The notes beneath the pieces are model-generated. The model saw only the letters and a list, made by a program, of their open reading frames with translations, was not told the origin of the DNA and did no database searches. Made by a program: the position numbers and the translations under genes. Shown piece after piece: positions 48,501-55,475 of a stretch of 64,000 bases of DNA. The stretch covers positions 80,129 to 144,128 of the forward strand of contig JAVLUZ010000756.1 of NCBI GenBank assembly GCA_036768485.1, given 5' to 3'. Each line of letters starts with the position of its first letter. Position 1 is the stretch's first letter. The DNA is from Mermis nigrescens (lineage: Eukaryota > Nematoda > Enoplea > Mermithida > Mermithidae).

Positions 48501-48709
48501 AGAAATTTAATGCGTGTAAATTAATTTAATGCAACACCTGATGCTAATAGAATGTACCTAGGTATGTAAATAATTTATTCGTACTAGCAGAAAATTTCTT
48601 ACCATTCAACGGGATTATAAGCATGCTGCAGCAAATACGGCGATTTTTCTTCGATCAGCCTGTTAGCTTTTTTGTGATTTGGCAGAGATGAAATAGTGGC
48701 TGCGGTCAT
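18393..48709 (-). CDS. SPATA20: SPATA20-like protein (thioredoxin-like DUF255 + alpha/alpha barrel), 12 exons, 3' end missing
   Basis: Twelve minus-strand exons join in frame and read colinearly with the spermatogenesis-associated protein 20 family (DUF255, related to bacterial YyaL). Exons: 48603-48709, 43217-43436, 38788-38931, 37904-38105, 36387-36523, 31537-31641, 28050-28337, 25843-26035, 25595-25763, 23564-23778, 21711-21910, 18393-18501. Their 2089 nt give 696 residues. Visible landmarks are [14 protein letters not shown] near the start, the redox-like CHWCH motif (exon 2), [56 protein letters not shown] and ILTGWN. The family joins an N-terminal thioredoxin fold to a six-hairpin glycosidase-like barrel; its biochemical role is poorly known. 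The family's last 40-50 residues, which include a Cys-containing tail, were not found. Introns range from 79 bp (25764-25842) to over 5 kb and are packed with MITEs. All phases agree; most junctions are GT-AG. Start chosen: ATG at 48709, in frame with the conserved N-terminus. Confidence 0.93.
18531..18752. mobile_element. Family C MITE
   Basis: 222 bp, CATGCATGTAACAAGG to CCGTTACATGTTTATG, in the same orientation as its neighbours at 18165 and 19334. It starts 29 nt upstream of the acceptor of SPATA20 exon 12. Flanking 8-mers do not match. Confidence 0.75.
19334..19559. mobile_element. Family C MITE, perfect TSD
   Basis: 226 bp, CATACATGTAAGAGCGG to GAGTCGTTACATGTATG, flanked by identical 8-mers ACCGTGAG (19326-19333, 19560-19567). 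This fixes the family's ends and its 8-bp duplication. Confidence 0.88.
19979..20128. mobile_element. mariner-type MITE, TA duplication
   Basis: 150 bp with inverted ends CAGTTCTCGTCACAAAATTT / CAAATTTTGTGACGAGAACAA, flanked by TA (19977-19978 and 20129-20130). No ORF. Confidence 0.75.
21271..21640. repeat. G/C-tract TIR element, related to family A
   Basis: Left CAGAGCCGTATTTAAGGAGG and right CCGAATCCTGGATGATACAGGCCTG bound an AT-rich core with Ggg/CCC tracts. Ends resemble families A and S but the duplication is not clear. Confidence 0.5.
21711..21910 (-). CDS. SPATA20: SPATA20 exon 11
   Basis: 200 nt from acceptor cttttag. It reads [40 protein letters not shown] and [20 protein letters not shown] before donor CAG|gtgcga. 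DGAEPS.NSV..NL matches the family. The exon completes an Asp codon from exon 10. Confidence 0.93.
22262..22656. repeat. G/C-tract element V (mate inverted at about 34030-34470)
   Basis: Runs from CATAGGGAGGTGACGGGG to CCTTGGGAAACTATG. Inverted similarity to 34030-34470 includes AGGACCACTAAATTTAGAG and ACGAGTCAGAATTGGAT-type segments. No convincing target duplication. Confidence 0.5.
22798..23232. mobile_element. Family R element, perfect TSD
   Basis: 435 bp with ends CAGTGTTTTTTGTATACGG and TTGTACAAAAAAACACTG, flanked by CATCAACA at 22790-22797 and 23233-23240. Interior has repeated TACAAAGACTTTTCGGGACC and GGCGCTTCGCACC. Related copies at 16704-18001 and 50763 to about 51170. Confidence 0.88.
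23564..23778 (-). CDS. SPATA20: SPATA20 exon 10
   Basis: 215 nt from acceptor attttag to donor G|gtacaa. It reads [40 protein letters not shown] and [25 protein letters not shown]....LLD.Y is the family block following the barrel core. Confidence 0.93.
24808..25428. mobile_element. Family S element, perfect TSD
   Basis: 621 bp. Starts CAGTGGCGTATCTTAG and ends CTTAAATCCGCCCCTA, flanked by AGCAGCGG at 24800-24807 and 25429-25436. Carries GGCGCGAAGCGCCGG twice. Relatives at 40894-41459, 60876-61173 and a fragment at 50390-50760. Lies in SPATA20 intron 9. Confidence 0.87.
25595..25763 (-). CDS. SPATA20: SPATA20 exon 9
   Basis: 169 nt from acceptor actcag. It reads [40 protein letters not shown] and [12 protein letters not shown]. 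The donor AT|gtcaga is a weak match to consensus but is the one that keeps phase with exon 10 (phase 2 to 2). Reading on past it gives residues unlike the family and then a stop. Confidence 0.88.
25843..26035 (-). CDS. SPATA20: SPATA20 exon 8
   Basis: 193 nt from acceptor cgtacag to donor G|gtaaga. It reads [40 protein letters not shown] and [20 protein letters not shown], ending TGWN. The R.RP..D.K.L..WN motif is diagnostic. The next intron is only 79 bp. Confidence 0.95.
28050..28337 (-). CDS. SPATA20: SPATA20 exon 7
   Basis: 288 nt, 96 codons. It starts [20 protein letters not shown] and continues through [30 protein letters not shown] and [18 protein letters not shown], ending at a gtaagc donor. 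SAEDADS and EGA(F/Y).W are family motifs. The acceptor is cttaag; a 600-bp MITE with its target duplication ends 32 nt upstream of it. Confidence 0.95.
28378..28977. mobile_element. Family T element
   Basis: 600 bp, ends CAGGGGCGTAACAAGG and CCATTTACGCCCCCG, flanked by CATACACA and CATACATA (7 of 8). The left duplication lies 32 nt upstream of the SPATA20 exon 7 acceptor. A diverged relative spans about 37300-37888, next to exon 4. Confidence 0.83.
29258..30240. repeat. Long dispersed repeat F, copy 3 (inverted)
   Basis: Opens with the terminal palindrome (29258-29279) that closes copy 2 at 7012-7035. It then runs through the same GTTATAGCTGT / GTGTAAAC / CAGATTCGTAA units in reverse order. 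Lies in SPATA20 intron 6. Confidence 0.65.
30331..30918. repeat. Inverted repeat, arms about 186 bases, spacer about 216
   Basis: Arms 30331-30516 and 30733-30918 pair almost throughout, including CTAACTGTTTAGCACATTCC with its complement. The transcript on either strand could form a long hairpin. Bases 1-80 of the window match the right arm. Lies in SPATA20 intron 6. Confidence 0.85.
31044..31214. mobile_element. Family E MITE
   Basis: 171 bp, CAGGCACGTATTTCTG to CCAGCTACGTGCCTG, flanked by ACCATGAA and ACCATAAA (7 of 8). A family D-like G/C-tract element follows directly (about 31225-31410). Confidence 0.85.
31537..31641 (-). CDS. SPATA20: SPATA20 exon 6 ([12 protein letters not shown] motif)
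   Basis: 105 nt, phase 0 at both ends, reading [20 protein letters not shown] and [15 protein letters not shown]. This is among the most conserved blocks of the family. Acceptor ttcgcag, donor CAG|gtaatc. A family C MITE starts 48 nt upstream of the acceptor. Confidence 0.95.
31689..31888. mobile_element. Family C MITE
   Basis: 200 bp, CATATATACATGCAAC to GGGCCGTTACATGTATG, flanked by TGAAATGG and TGAAAGGG (7 of 8). Begins 48 nt upstream of the SPATA20 exon 6 acceptor. Confidence 0.8.
32187..32440. repeat. Minisatellite of CAACAGCCCCACCA(G/T)CC units, left arm
   Basis: About fifteen tandem units of 15-18 bases. The complementary array lies at 33127-33292, and both begin with GTCTCAACAGCCCCACC read inward, so they form inverted arms. 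The Pro/Ser/Gln-rich open frames over them are a consequence of the repeat. Confidence 0.9.
33127..33292. repeat. Minisatellite of TGGGGCTGTTGGGA units, right arm
   Basis: Reverse-complement partner of 32187-32440, about ten units, ending GGGGCTGTTGAGAC. Together they could form a hairpin around a 690-base loop. Confidence 0.9.
35330..36039. mobile_element. Family A element, shorter diverged copy
   Basis: 710 bp, CAGGCCCGTATGCAGGG to CCTGGATACGGGGCTG, flanked by ATTCTAGT and ATGCTAGC (6 of 8). Contains GGCGCTTTGCGCC and CTCGAGATATC as in other copies. Confidence 0.75.
36173..36345. mobile_element. Family E MITE
   Basis: 173 bp, CAGGCACGTAGCTCTGG to CCAGCTACGTGCCTG, flanked by CGACTTAG and CAAGTTAG (6 of 8). 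Ends 41 nt from SPATA20 exon 5. Confidence 0.8.
36387..36523 (-). CDS. SPATA20: SPATA20 exon 5
   Basis: 137 nt between acceptor ttaag and donor CAG|gtgcc. It reads [40 protein letters not shown] and HDHICQ. The family has Gly where this protein has Cys in the DH.GQGFHRY motif, so the Cys is unusual. The exon lies between two family E MITEs (36173-36345 and 36605-36775), 41 nt from one and 81 nt from the other. Confidence 0.9.
36605..36775. mobile_element. Family E MITE
   Basis: 171 bp, TAGGCACGTATCTCTGG to CCAGCTACATGCCTG, flanked by CACTCCAT and CGCTCCAT (7 of 8). Lies 81 nt upstream of the SPATA20 exon 5 acceptor. Confidence 0.83.
37904..38105 (-). CDS. SPATA20: SPATA20 exon 4
   Basis: Acceptor gatttag, phase 0 start, phase 1 end. 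It reads [20 protein letters not shown], a linker, then [20 protein letters not shown] and [11 protein letters not shown], matching the family's GGF..APKFP.P segment that opens the barrel domain. Donor is T|gtaatt. Confidence 0.93.
38535..38757. mobile_element. Family D G/C-tract MITE
   Basis: Starts CATAAGTAGGGGTGAAAGGGG and ends ACCGTGTGCATCTATGG. The same GGGGTATTACCCCC core recurs near 12110, 20775, 24400, 31225, 43525 and 48910. No clear duplication. It sits about 30 nt downstream of the SPATA20 exon 3 donor. Confidence 0.6.
38788..38931 (-). CDS. SPATA20: SPATA20 exon 3
   Basis: 144 nt in phase 0. It reads [20 protein letters not shown], then [18 protein letters not shown] and [10 protein letters not shown] before a gtgaaa donor. 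GGTYFPPE is a hallmark of DUF255 proteins. A G/C-tract MITE ends about 30 nt beyond the donor (near 38757). Confidence 0.95.
40472..40696. mobile_element. mariner-type MITE, TA duplication
   Basis: 225 bp, TAGTCTGTTTCATTTAACTT to AAGTTAAATGAAACGAACTA, flanked by TA on both sides. No ORF. Confidence 0.75.
40894..41459. mobile_element. Family S element, diverged
   Basis: About 566 bp from CAGGAATGTATTCAAGAGGG to AATCCTAGATCCGCAGCTG. The inner GCGAAATAAAGAATGGATAT and TGACATTCAT.CACTTTCTTGG parts match the inverted 24808 copy. No clear duplication. Confidence 0.65.
42192..42777. mobile_element. GC-rich element with AGCCCGAAACATACTTCACG ends, TTA duplication
   Basis: 586 bp, far richer in GC and CpG than its surroundings. 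The ends are 21-base inverted repeats flanked by TTA (42189-42191, 42778-42780), as expected of a PIF/Harbinger-type MITE. The inside is a patchwork of GCGGCG runs and repeated AAGTATGCC. Arginine-rich frames over it are compositional artefacts. Confidence 0.72.
43217..43436 (-). CDS. SPATA20: SPATA20 exon 2 (thioredoxin-like CHWCH motif)
   Basis: Acceptor ctgcag, donor CAA|gtaaat. The exon completes the Trp codon from exon 1 and reads [52 protein letters not shown] and [15 protein letters not shown] is the family's thioredoxin-like active-site position. Exon 1 plus exon 2 is 327 nt, exactly 109 codons. The flanking introns are about 5.2 kb and 4.3 kb. Confidence 0.95.
43594..43780. mobile_element. 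Family C MITE, inverted and incomplete
   Basis: Starts CATACATGTAACAACTCGAAA and runs through GGGGGGTAAATGACCTCC and ACCAAAAATGGTC in family order. The far end is lost next to the AACTCGACGCAG array. Confidence 0.6.
43835..44103. repeat. Minisatellite of ACAACTCGACGCAG units, left arm
   Basis: Imperfect tandem units of 13-18 bases, (G)ACAACTCG(A/C)CGCAG. An inverted array of the same unit lies at 45325-45575. Confidence 0.88.
45325..45575. repeat. Minisatellite of CTGCGTCGAGTTGT units, right arm
   Basis: Reverse-complement partner of 43835-44103, separated from it by about 1.2 kb that includes a direct repeat of TTTCTNTNCCCTGGGGTGGTCC (about 44510, 44690, 45160) and a G/C-tract element (44720-44990). 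The pair probably forms the ends of one transposon, but termini are unresolved. Confidence 0.85.
45994..47043. mobile_element. Family A element, full length, perfect TSD
   Basis: 1050 bp, CAGGCCCGTATCCAGC to CCTGGATACGGGCCTG, flanked by TGTATATA at 45986-45993 and 47044-47051. It is the inverted counterpart of 13276-14424, with five GGCGC..GCGCC hairpin units at about 100-base spacing and the same internal end copy (46790). No transposase. Confidence 0.92.
47420..47795. mobile_element. Family I MITE, diverged
   Basis: Ordered matches to 15418-15790: GGCGATTTACCG, GGCGTTTCGCACCATA, ATAGAGCATTATCAGAAACGCC, CCCAGAATT, TGCTGTTCATGT. Ends partly eroded. Confidence 0.65.
47890..48128. mobile_element. 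Family B MITE
   Basis: 239 bp, CATACGTGGGCGTGGGG to GACGCCCACCTATG, flanked by CTTGGTAC and CTTAGTAC (7 of 8). Lies in SPATA20 intron 1. Confidence 0.87.
48603..48709 (-). CDS. SPATA20: SPATA20 exon 1 (start codon)
   Basis: Begins with ATG (complement of 48707-48709), reads [20 protein letters not shown] then the family motif [14 protein letters not shown], and stops two bases into the Trp codon at a gtaag donor. The conserved stretch beginning NRL.EEKSPYL is the usual N-terminus of cytosolic family members, so little can be missing upstream. No obvious mitochondrial presequence is seen, but a non-coding or alternative 5' exon is possible. Confidence 0.9.
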
Positions 48710-49089
48710 TTTATCCCGTAATAGTTTACACCAACGAGTGCTACTAAAGTAATGCGCCAGAGTATTAGGTATCTTTAATCAAATCTCTGCAACACTAAAC
48801 AAATCTTTATTGTAATTGTAATACCATGCAAAATCTAGCATGACTCAAACAAACAGGCAAACATATTTCACATTATAAACGAGGTGCAACCGAGATGGTA
48901 TAAAGCTCAGGTGGGCATGGGGAGAGGTGAGAGGGGTATTACTCGCCCTGAGCTCTAGAACACTGATAGCTATGTACCCATTTTGGCCGAAAAGACATTG
49001 TTATACTGCCTTTTTTGGCTAATAAAACTAGCTATATAGCCTCTTCGGACTAAGAAACATCCCTAGTGAGTTCAGAAATTCTATATATA
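48710..49089. other. 5' flank of SPATA20; family D MITE
   Basis: Upstream of the SPATA20 start codon. I see no TATA box or CpG-rich promoter. A family D G/C-tract MITE begins near 48908, only about 200 bases upstream of the ATG, so the promoter must be compact or lie partly in repeat DNA. Confidence 0.4.
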
Positions 49090-49708
49090 TAGTCGAACTT
49101 GCTTAATGCGTACACCCAAGGGACCAAGCCCTTCTGTATGCATTTTCAGTGTACGCATTATCGAATACCGCCAGATTTTCAACAAGGAAAACGCTATTAT
49201 GCGATAAAATCATTTTAAAGAAAAATCAACAATACAAGTCTGCTCTAACATATTTTCACGCTTAAAGTCACAAAAAAAGATGCCGATATCATTCATTTAC
49301 GCTGTGCCTAAAGTATTCGTTGAAGACAGAAAACGTATTCAGAAAACTGTAAAGCCATGGAAAGGATATGAAAAATAATGTAATAGGGTACGCTATTTCG
49401 CTATTTTAACTGATCATGGAATTCGAAATAAAAGCCGTACGCATTATCCGAAGAAACTGATCGCATTATTCGAGGTGAAAAAATACACGCTGAATGCATT
49501 TGGCCAGTTAGTTTAGCATGCAGGCATAGGCTGATGGATGAAATCGGCTGTACGCATTGCATTAAACGAGTACGCATTATCCCATGATATTGCCTTATGT
49601 TTTACATTGCCTTTTGGTCCGGACCTAGCAAAACTGTACGCATTTTGCGAAGACGCATTATCCCGTGTACGCATTATCCCGTGTACACGCATTATCGATG
49701 TTCGACTG
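49090..49708. mobile_element. pogo/Tc1-like MITE
   Basis: 619 bp with ends TAGTCGAACTTGCTTAATGC and GCATTATCGATGTTCGACTG, flanked by TA. The sequence TACGCATTATCC is repeated many times inside, mostly near the right end. Terminal CAGTCGAAC.T.G.TAATGCG resembles pogo-type ends. No ORF longer than about 60 codons. Confidence 0.75.
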
Positions 49709-49950
49709 TATTTGTTTGTCTAGGAGGATTTATAGCTATTTTTCCAACTTCAGGAAGAGCTAAATAGCTATTTTTAGTCCAAAAAGGCTATATACAGGCC
49801 CGTATCCAGGACTTTGTTAGGAAGCGGGGGAGTGGCGCAACCAAAATTTAATAAAACCATAAGGGGACCTAAGGATGAATTTAAAAAGACGTTTTACGAC
49901 CACTAAAGCTCATTTTCTGCATAAAATCACCTGTGCGGCACAGTATACAT

Positions 49951-51762
49951 TAGGGATGTGCCGGTTAACTGGAACTGGAACTGGAACCGACTGGAACCGA
50001 CCATTTTTTGGAACCGGAACCGGAACCAAGAACCGATTTTTTGATATTCTAAGAACCGGAACCAGAACCGGAACCGATTTTGATTTTCTAAGAACGAAAC
50101 CGGAACGGGAACCGATCTTTTTTGGAGTCGGTTGGTGGTTTTTAAAATTAGAGTTAAAATTGAACTTCATAAAATTTAGTGAAGACATGAAGCAGCAATT
50201 CAACATATTATTACCCAAAAGTTTACAGACTAGAACTTAGTATTGTTTCGGGTAAATTATATTTCAAAAATAACAGTCGTTCTGCTTTTTCGCCATGTAA
50301 TCTGTTTCTGAGAGGGTCGTAAATGATTCCAGCGCAACTGAACAGCTGTTCCGATGGAACTCTTGTAGCTGGCGCTGCAAACAGGGTTGAATCTGGGGGC
50401 CGGGCCGCCCCCATTTGCCAAAAATATTTGGCGAGATAAAGAATGGATATACAATTTGCAATTATTTTTTGGCCCTCAGTGACCATAATTTCTCAAATTT
50501 TTTCAGCGCTACGCACTTGATAGTCTCTATTAATGACATTTATTTACTTTCTTGGCCACCTGGAAGCCATTTTCTGTTCATGTAGGTTTCCGAAAAATTT
50601 TATATGAAACAGCTTATTTTTGCATAAATTTTTTCTGTTTTCAATTAAGAATTTCGATGTTTCGCATCAAATGCTATAAATGCAGTAAATCAAGCTGTAA
50701 ATCATGCTTCTTGACGTCTATCCGTCTTAATCTCATAACATTTCCGGCGCTTCCGCGGCACGGTTTTTTGAATTCGGCAAAGATTTTTCCCGATGTGCAA
50801 AGACTTTTCGGGACCGTCTTTGTACATGTATGAAGATTTTTGGAGAGACAAAAATTACTAAAAGGTCTAAAATTCGCAGAAATTGACAGCGCTTCAGCGT
50901 CCGAAATGACTGATTGTGTGCTCCATTTATTTTTATAATGGCAGAAACTGCATTTCGAAAGGAAAAATGTCAATTTTTAGGCAGCCGTTTAAAACGATTC
51001 CTAGTGATTTTATATTAGGAACCCATAAATTATGAAATACTGCAAAATCCATTTCAACTCTGTTTTACTACTAAAATCACTATCATATTATATTTTAAAA
51101 ATTTATATACTGAAAACCTTCATTTCAGGGATATCTTTATATCATGGTTTTGTATAAAAAACTGCTGTATAAATTCTGATAAAATCAAAAATTTGTGGTT
51201 TTGCTTTAAAAATTGTATAAAATTTTAAAATTTAAAAAGAAAAATATTATCAGTAGTTAACATAAAATGCCAATTTAAAACAACGCCGTTTCTGGAAAAG
51301 TTGGATACGCGGGAAAATCTCGATCCTGCTGGCTGAATGCTGCTGGCTGCCGACGCGCGAGATCTGGAGAATTCTGCGGGCTTCTCTTTCGCCCAATGCA
51401 ACAGATCTTCGTCATGATTAACGTTTCGTTTGGTATAAACTCCGGTGAAACACATAGATAATATCCGTGGTTGTAATGGTGTTCAACCGGTGTAGCTTGT
51501 TGAGGTGATTTGCAGACCGAGGCGACCTGAATCATTCTCTTCCAGTTGTCGTCCTGTTCCAGGTAAGTCAATATCAGGCGTACATACGCTTTTGAAGGAC
51601 GAAGACGGACAAACAAACGGTTCTCCAGTTGAGGAGCCGGTCCGGAACCAACGGTTCCAACTTCGCAAAGAACCAACTGATTGAACCGAAGTGCTGTTTT
51701 CAAAGAACCTTGAACCGGAACCGGAACCGATTTTTGAAAAACCTGGAACCGGAACATCCCTA
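49951..51762. mobile_element. hAT-like element U3, CCGGAA hexamer ends, perfect TSD, transposase remnant
   Basis: 1812 bp. Ends TAGGGATGTGCCGGTT and AACCGGAACATCCCTA are flanked by GTATACAT at 49943-49950 and 51763-51770. CCGGAA arrays fill 49965-50115 and 51640-51755. A hAT dimerisation-domain fragment lies inside on the minus strand (50223-50395). The interior has been replaced by pieces of families S (50390-50760) and R (50763 to about 51170). Confidence 0.9.
50223..50395 (-). pseudogene. hAT transposase C-terminal dimerisation fragment in U3
   Basis: Reads FAAPATRVPSEQLFSCAGII, YDPLRNRLHGEKAERLLFLK and YNL before the stop. VPSE..FS.AG......R..L.....E.L.FL..N is the conserved hAT C-terminus, as in ZBED-type proteins. 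Upstream residues come from an inserted family S fragment, so only the last 50-60 residues remain. It ties the hexamer-repeat elements to the hAT superfamily. Confidence 0.85.
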
Positions 51763-52874
51763 GTATACATGGATGCGAAAAAAGCTTTACGTTGTATAAA
51801 GACTGAAAATGAAGTGATTAAACCGCGCGCTTGGGACTGCATAGACTCTAATTATAATTTGGAATTTCAGCGCGAAGCGCCAAAAATTTATTGCGATTTT
51901 TGGCTAAAAAAGCAAAGGAGGAGTGAAAGAAAAATTTATTCCCATATTTCATTTCGGATGGGGGCACGTGCCCCCCTACCCCTTGGATACGAGCCTGGTT
52001 ATATAGATACCTGGGCAATGGCCTGCCATCCCGATGATACAAGGAGCAAAAAAGTTTGAATGCTTTCTTTGATACTCATAGCCTTGACCGTTGATACTGA
52101 ACAGCCTACCGCTGATACCGGGTTGAACCCAGTTGAACCCATTCCCCAGGTATAGTTAAATTAAAAAATTTCTTGAACATTTGGGCAAAAAATTACAAAA
52201 AAATTTTTCTTCAATCTTGGTTTCCCTAGCAGTATAACCCAATTTTTTGTAATCTGCGACCTTAAAATGGCAGGAAAATATTAATTAGTAAAAATTGGAA
52301 ACCTTTGATAAACTGCTAAAATTCCTTAAAGTGGCTCAAAATGGTGAATGTGAACTCTGTGAGTTTTGTATGGATTTGGTTTATTATTTTTTTCCGCGTC
52401 TTTTGCGCAGTTGTATGGCCGTTCTGCCGGAATGGCGCAAAATCGGTTCACACCATATTCTTCAGAAACTCCTTTTTTTATACCAGGATCCATTTTTACA
52501 CGTTTTGATCGAAGTTTAAGATAAAAAATTTTCGGGTTCCTGGGCAACATCCTGGCAACGCCTATGAACTTTTCATTGTGGTCAAGCGTTAAACTGTCTA
52601 TAAAAAGTACGGTAACTGACGCGGCGCTTCAAGACCATCAACAATAAAGTTAAACAAATATCATTCCGGCATGAAGCGCCAGAAAATTTTGAAAATTTAG
52701 CTTTCTAGAACGTATTTCATAATAAAAAATTTCGAAGCCTGAAAAAATTCTCGAAAACTCCAAAAAAAACCTCAAAATTTTTAAAAATCCTCAACCAAAA
52801 ACCTCAAAAAGTACATACCTCAAAAAAACTTCACGCGAAGAAAAATCTGAAAATTTGAGGTAAAGTACCACGAT

Positions 52875-53128
52875 CGCCCGTGGGCAGCTGGGGGTCCAAG
52901 ATTTTTTGAAGGTCAAAAAATGGCCTTAAAAATGGTGGTATGGCGATAAAAACACCATTTTTTCGACGTTTCTCATCAAGCACTATCCATTGGCATCAAA
53001 AAATTGCGAAAAAAAACGAAAAAAATTTTCAAAAATTGAATTTCTGGGGGGGGTCTTTTGATTTCTGGGGGGGGTCTTTTGGTTTTCTGGGGGTCCAGAC
53101 CCCCCAGATCCCCTCACGCCCATGTGTG
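52875..53128. mobile_element. Family B MITE (inverted), perfect TSD
   Basis: 254 bp, CGCCCGTGGGCAGCTGGGGG to CCTCACGCCCATGTGTG, flanked by ACCACGAT at 52867-52874 and 53129-53136. Confidence 0.85.
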
Positions 53129-53157
53129 ACCACGATTGGCAGCCCTGCTGATGACTG

Positions 53158-53509
53158 CACTGATTATTGGTCAATGTTGGCCCCGAATTCTCGTTAAAGG
53201 CACAATATTGGCCAATAACGCGCTTGCGTGCATTAGGGGCCAATATTATTAAAAAATACAGTATATAATGATAAACATATTGGTGTAGAAAAATTAGAAC
53301 CTGCTGAAAAAATACTATTTACAATTTCGCTATGGCGCAGTGTGCGCGCGTGAGTTTACCAACATGAAAGTACGGGGTTCAAAACCCATGAGTGTGTAGT
53401 TTTTTAAGAATTTTAAATCTTGCAAAAATTGGCCCCTAATGCACGCGTTATTGGCCAATATTGGCCTTTAACGAAAAAATTCGGTGCCAACATTGGCCAA
53501 TAATCAGTG
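53158..53509. mobile_element. Element with GGCCAATATTGGCC-rich inverted ends and a tRNA-like core
   Basis: 352 bp. The ends CACTGATTATTGGTCAATG and CATTGGCCAATAATCAGTG pair over about 100 bases including TTAGGGGCCAATATT. The core at 53329-53393 resembles a tRNA gene: TGGCGCAGTGTGCGCG (box A), then GGTTCAAAACCC (box B). So it has both DNA-transposon-like ends and a possible pol III promoter. No target duplication was seen. A truncated copy with a better box B (GGTTCGAAACCC) lies at 9986-10175. Confidence 0.7.
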
Positions 53510-54010
53510 CCAGATTTGACCCACGCCCACTGGTAAACGCCGTCAGCGCAATTAAGTAGAATATATTTATACAGTATATTCTATTCATAATGGCTTATTA
53601 CCGGCGCTAATAGTAGCATGTTTGTCCACGCTAGGTAAACTTCTGCGAAGTTCGAACGAATAGACGAACTGGTAGAACTGCTTCAATGCACTTTAACACG
53701 TATTTCAACATTCCTAATTAGACATGCACGTTAGGAATTCGCGAAAATTTAGAGCCTACGGTAGACTGGAAAATTTTCTGCGGAAAATGAGGGAAAATAA
53801 TTACAAGATGGAAATACTCGAAATTAGCTAAAAACTATAAAACAATTGTACCTTCAGCGCTATTTTAACATTTATTATGTTAGTTTCATTACATCTTTTG
53901 GCCCATAAATGATTTTCCGGCTTGAAATGCCAAGATCAAAAAACTACAAGGAGTCATACATTTATTCCAGGATATATCCTTGGACAGAGCATCCAATTTT
54001 CTATATACTT

Positions 54011-55475
54011 GTAAATGTAGAGCCGTCCTATGTCTACAAAAATCGGCATAGGACGGATACATTACCTTCGAGATTTACCTATGTACGTAGGTACTTAAGT
54101 CTACGCTTAGTGCTGGCCCGATCGCGCGGCTCTGAATGGCTTTCGATCTTTGGACCCTTACAGACCTTACGGCTTCGATCCCCTCAGCCCTAATACTGCT
54201 GGCTGCTTTTCGGTCGGGTGATCTCAGCAGCTACGCCCTAAGACCTAAGGCTACCTACCTAGTCTCGGAATTTGCCGCGGAGGTCAGTTGACCTATCTCA
54301 AGCTCAAGTTGTTTATTTAACTTATTTTCAATCAGTGCCTGATCAGAAATGTTTTTGGTTCCTAATTTGTGTAGCACGCTGAACAATGAAAACAACAACA
54401 ACGAGCTCTATGCGCTGATTGTAACTGCGCGAGTTGCGCACGGTAGGCGAACCTGCCTTAGCAGTTCGCGATAGCCATTACATAGCCAATACTAGTAGCT
54501 GTCTATGACGGTGCACTGTGGGCTATGCCTTCGGTCTTCCCATTATTTCCCCAAATTTTCAACAATAAAAAACAATTAGATACTTGTCCGGTATCGTAGA
54601 GTTAAGTGTATGATAATAGTAATTGTTTCATGCATACCGCTTATGTGAATCGAGAACATTCGATCTGAGATAAAAGTCATTTCAGTATTATGTTTAATTG
54701 ATCGTTGTTTTAATTGTACTGTAATGGCCCTTGAGGCCAGTGTACTTAACGTCGTAGTTAGAGTCTGGCTTTTTGGTTTTTTCGTTGGCCGGTTATTTCG
54801 ACTGTACATTATCGTTTTTCTTTTGCGTATTTTGTTTCCCGGCTATAGGCCGTGTGTTCTTCGTCGAATAAAAGTATAGAAAACCAACCCAGTGGTTTTG
54901 GTTATACCGAGGGTTAGGTCGGCCACCATCCCTTCGTCGAGGACTTCTCACCCACCATCGTGGACTGATAGGTAAATTCCGTATGATAGCTTATTTTATT
55001 CGAAAATCATAATTTATTTCTCAAGCCAAAAATTGATCAAAAATATTATTTAATCTTTAAGGATGATTGATCAGCATAGAGCTCGTTGTTGTTGTTTTCA
55101 TTGTTCAGCGTGCTACACAAATTAGGAACCAAAAACATTTCTGATCAGGTACTGATTGAAAATAAGTTAAATAACAACTTGAGCTTGAGATAGGTCAACT
55201 GACCTCCGCGGCAAATTCCGAGACTAGGTAGGTAGCCTTAGGTCTTAGGGCGTAGCTGCTGAGATCACCCGACGAAAAGCAGCCAGCAATATTAGGGCTG
55301 AGGGGATCGAAGCCGTAAGGTCTGTAAGGGTCCAAAGATCGAAAGCCATCCAGTGCCGCGCGATCGGGGCCAGCACTAAGCGCAGACTTAAGTACCTACG
55401 TACCTAGGTAAATCTCGAAGGCAAATGTCAGCCTCGCCCGTATCGCTATTGTAGATACAGGGCAGCTACATTTAC
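54011..55475. repeat. Large inverted repeat, arms about 400 bases, spacer about 650
   Basis: Arms 54011-54420 and 55069-55475 are inverted copies, nearly identical over the inner 330 bases (for example GACCTCCGCGGCAAATTCCG in the right arm). The spacer has an AATAAA (about 54868) and a GGTTTTGGTTATACCGAGGG segment. It looks like long-terminal-repeat material, but true LTR ends were not resolved. Confidence 0.8.

Larger units (their letters stand above)
49795..51997. mobile_element. Family A element interrupted by hAT-like U3
   Basis: CAGGCCCGTATCCAGGAC to CCTTGGATACGAGCCTG, flanked by GCTATATA and GTTATATA (7 of 8). Insertion U3 (49951-51762) occupies most of the interval; removing it leaves a short family A copy carrying AGCGCGAAGCGCC at 51870. 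Confidence 0.82.
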
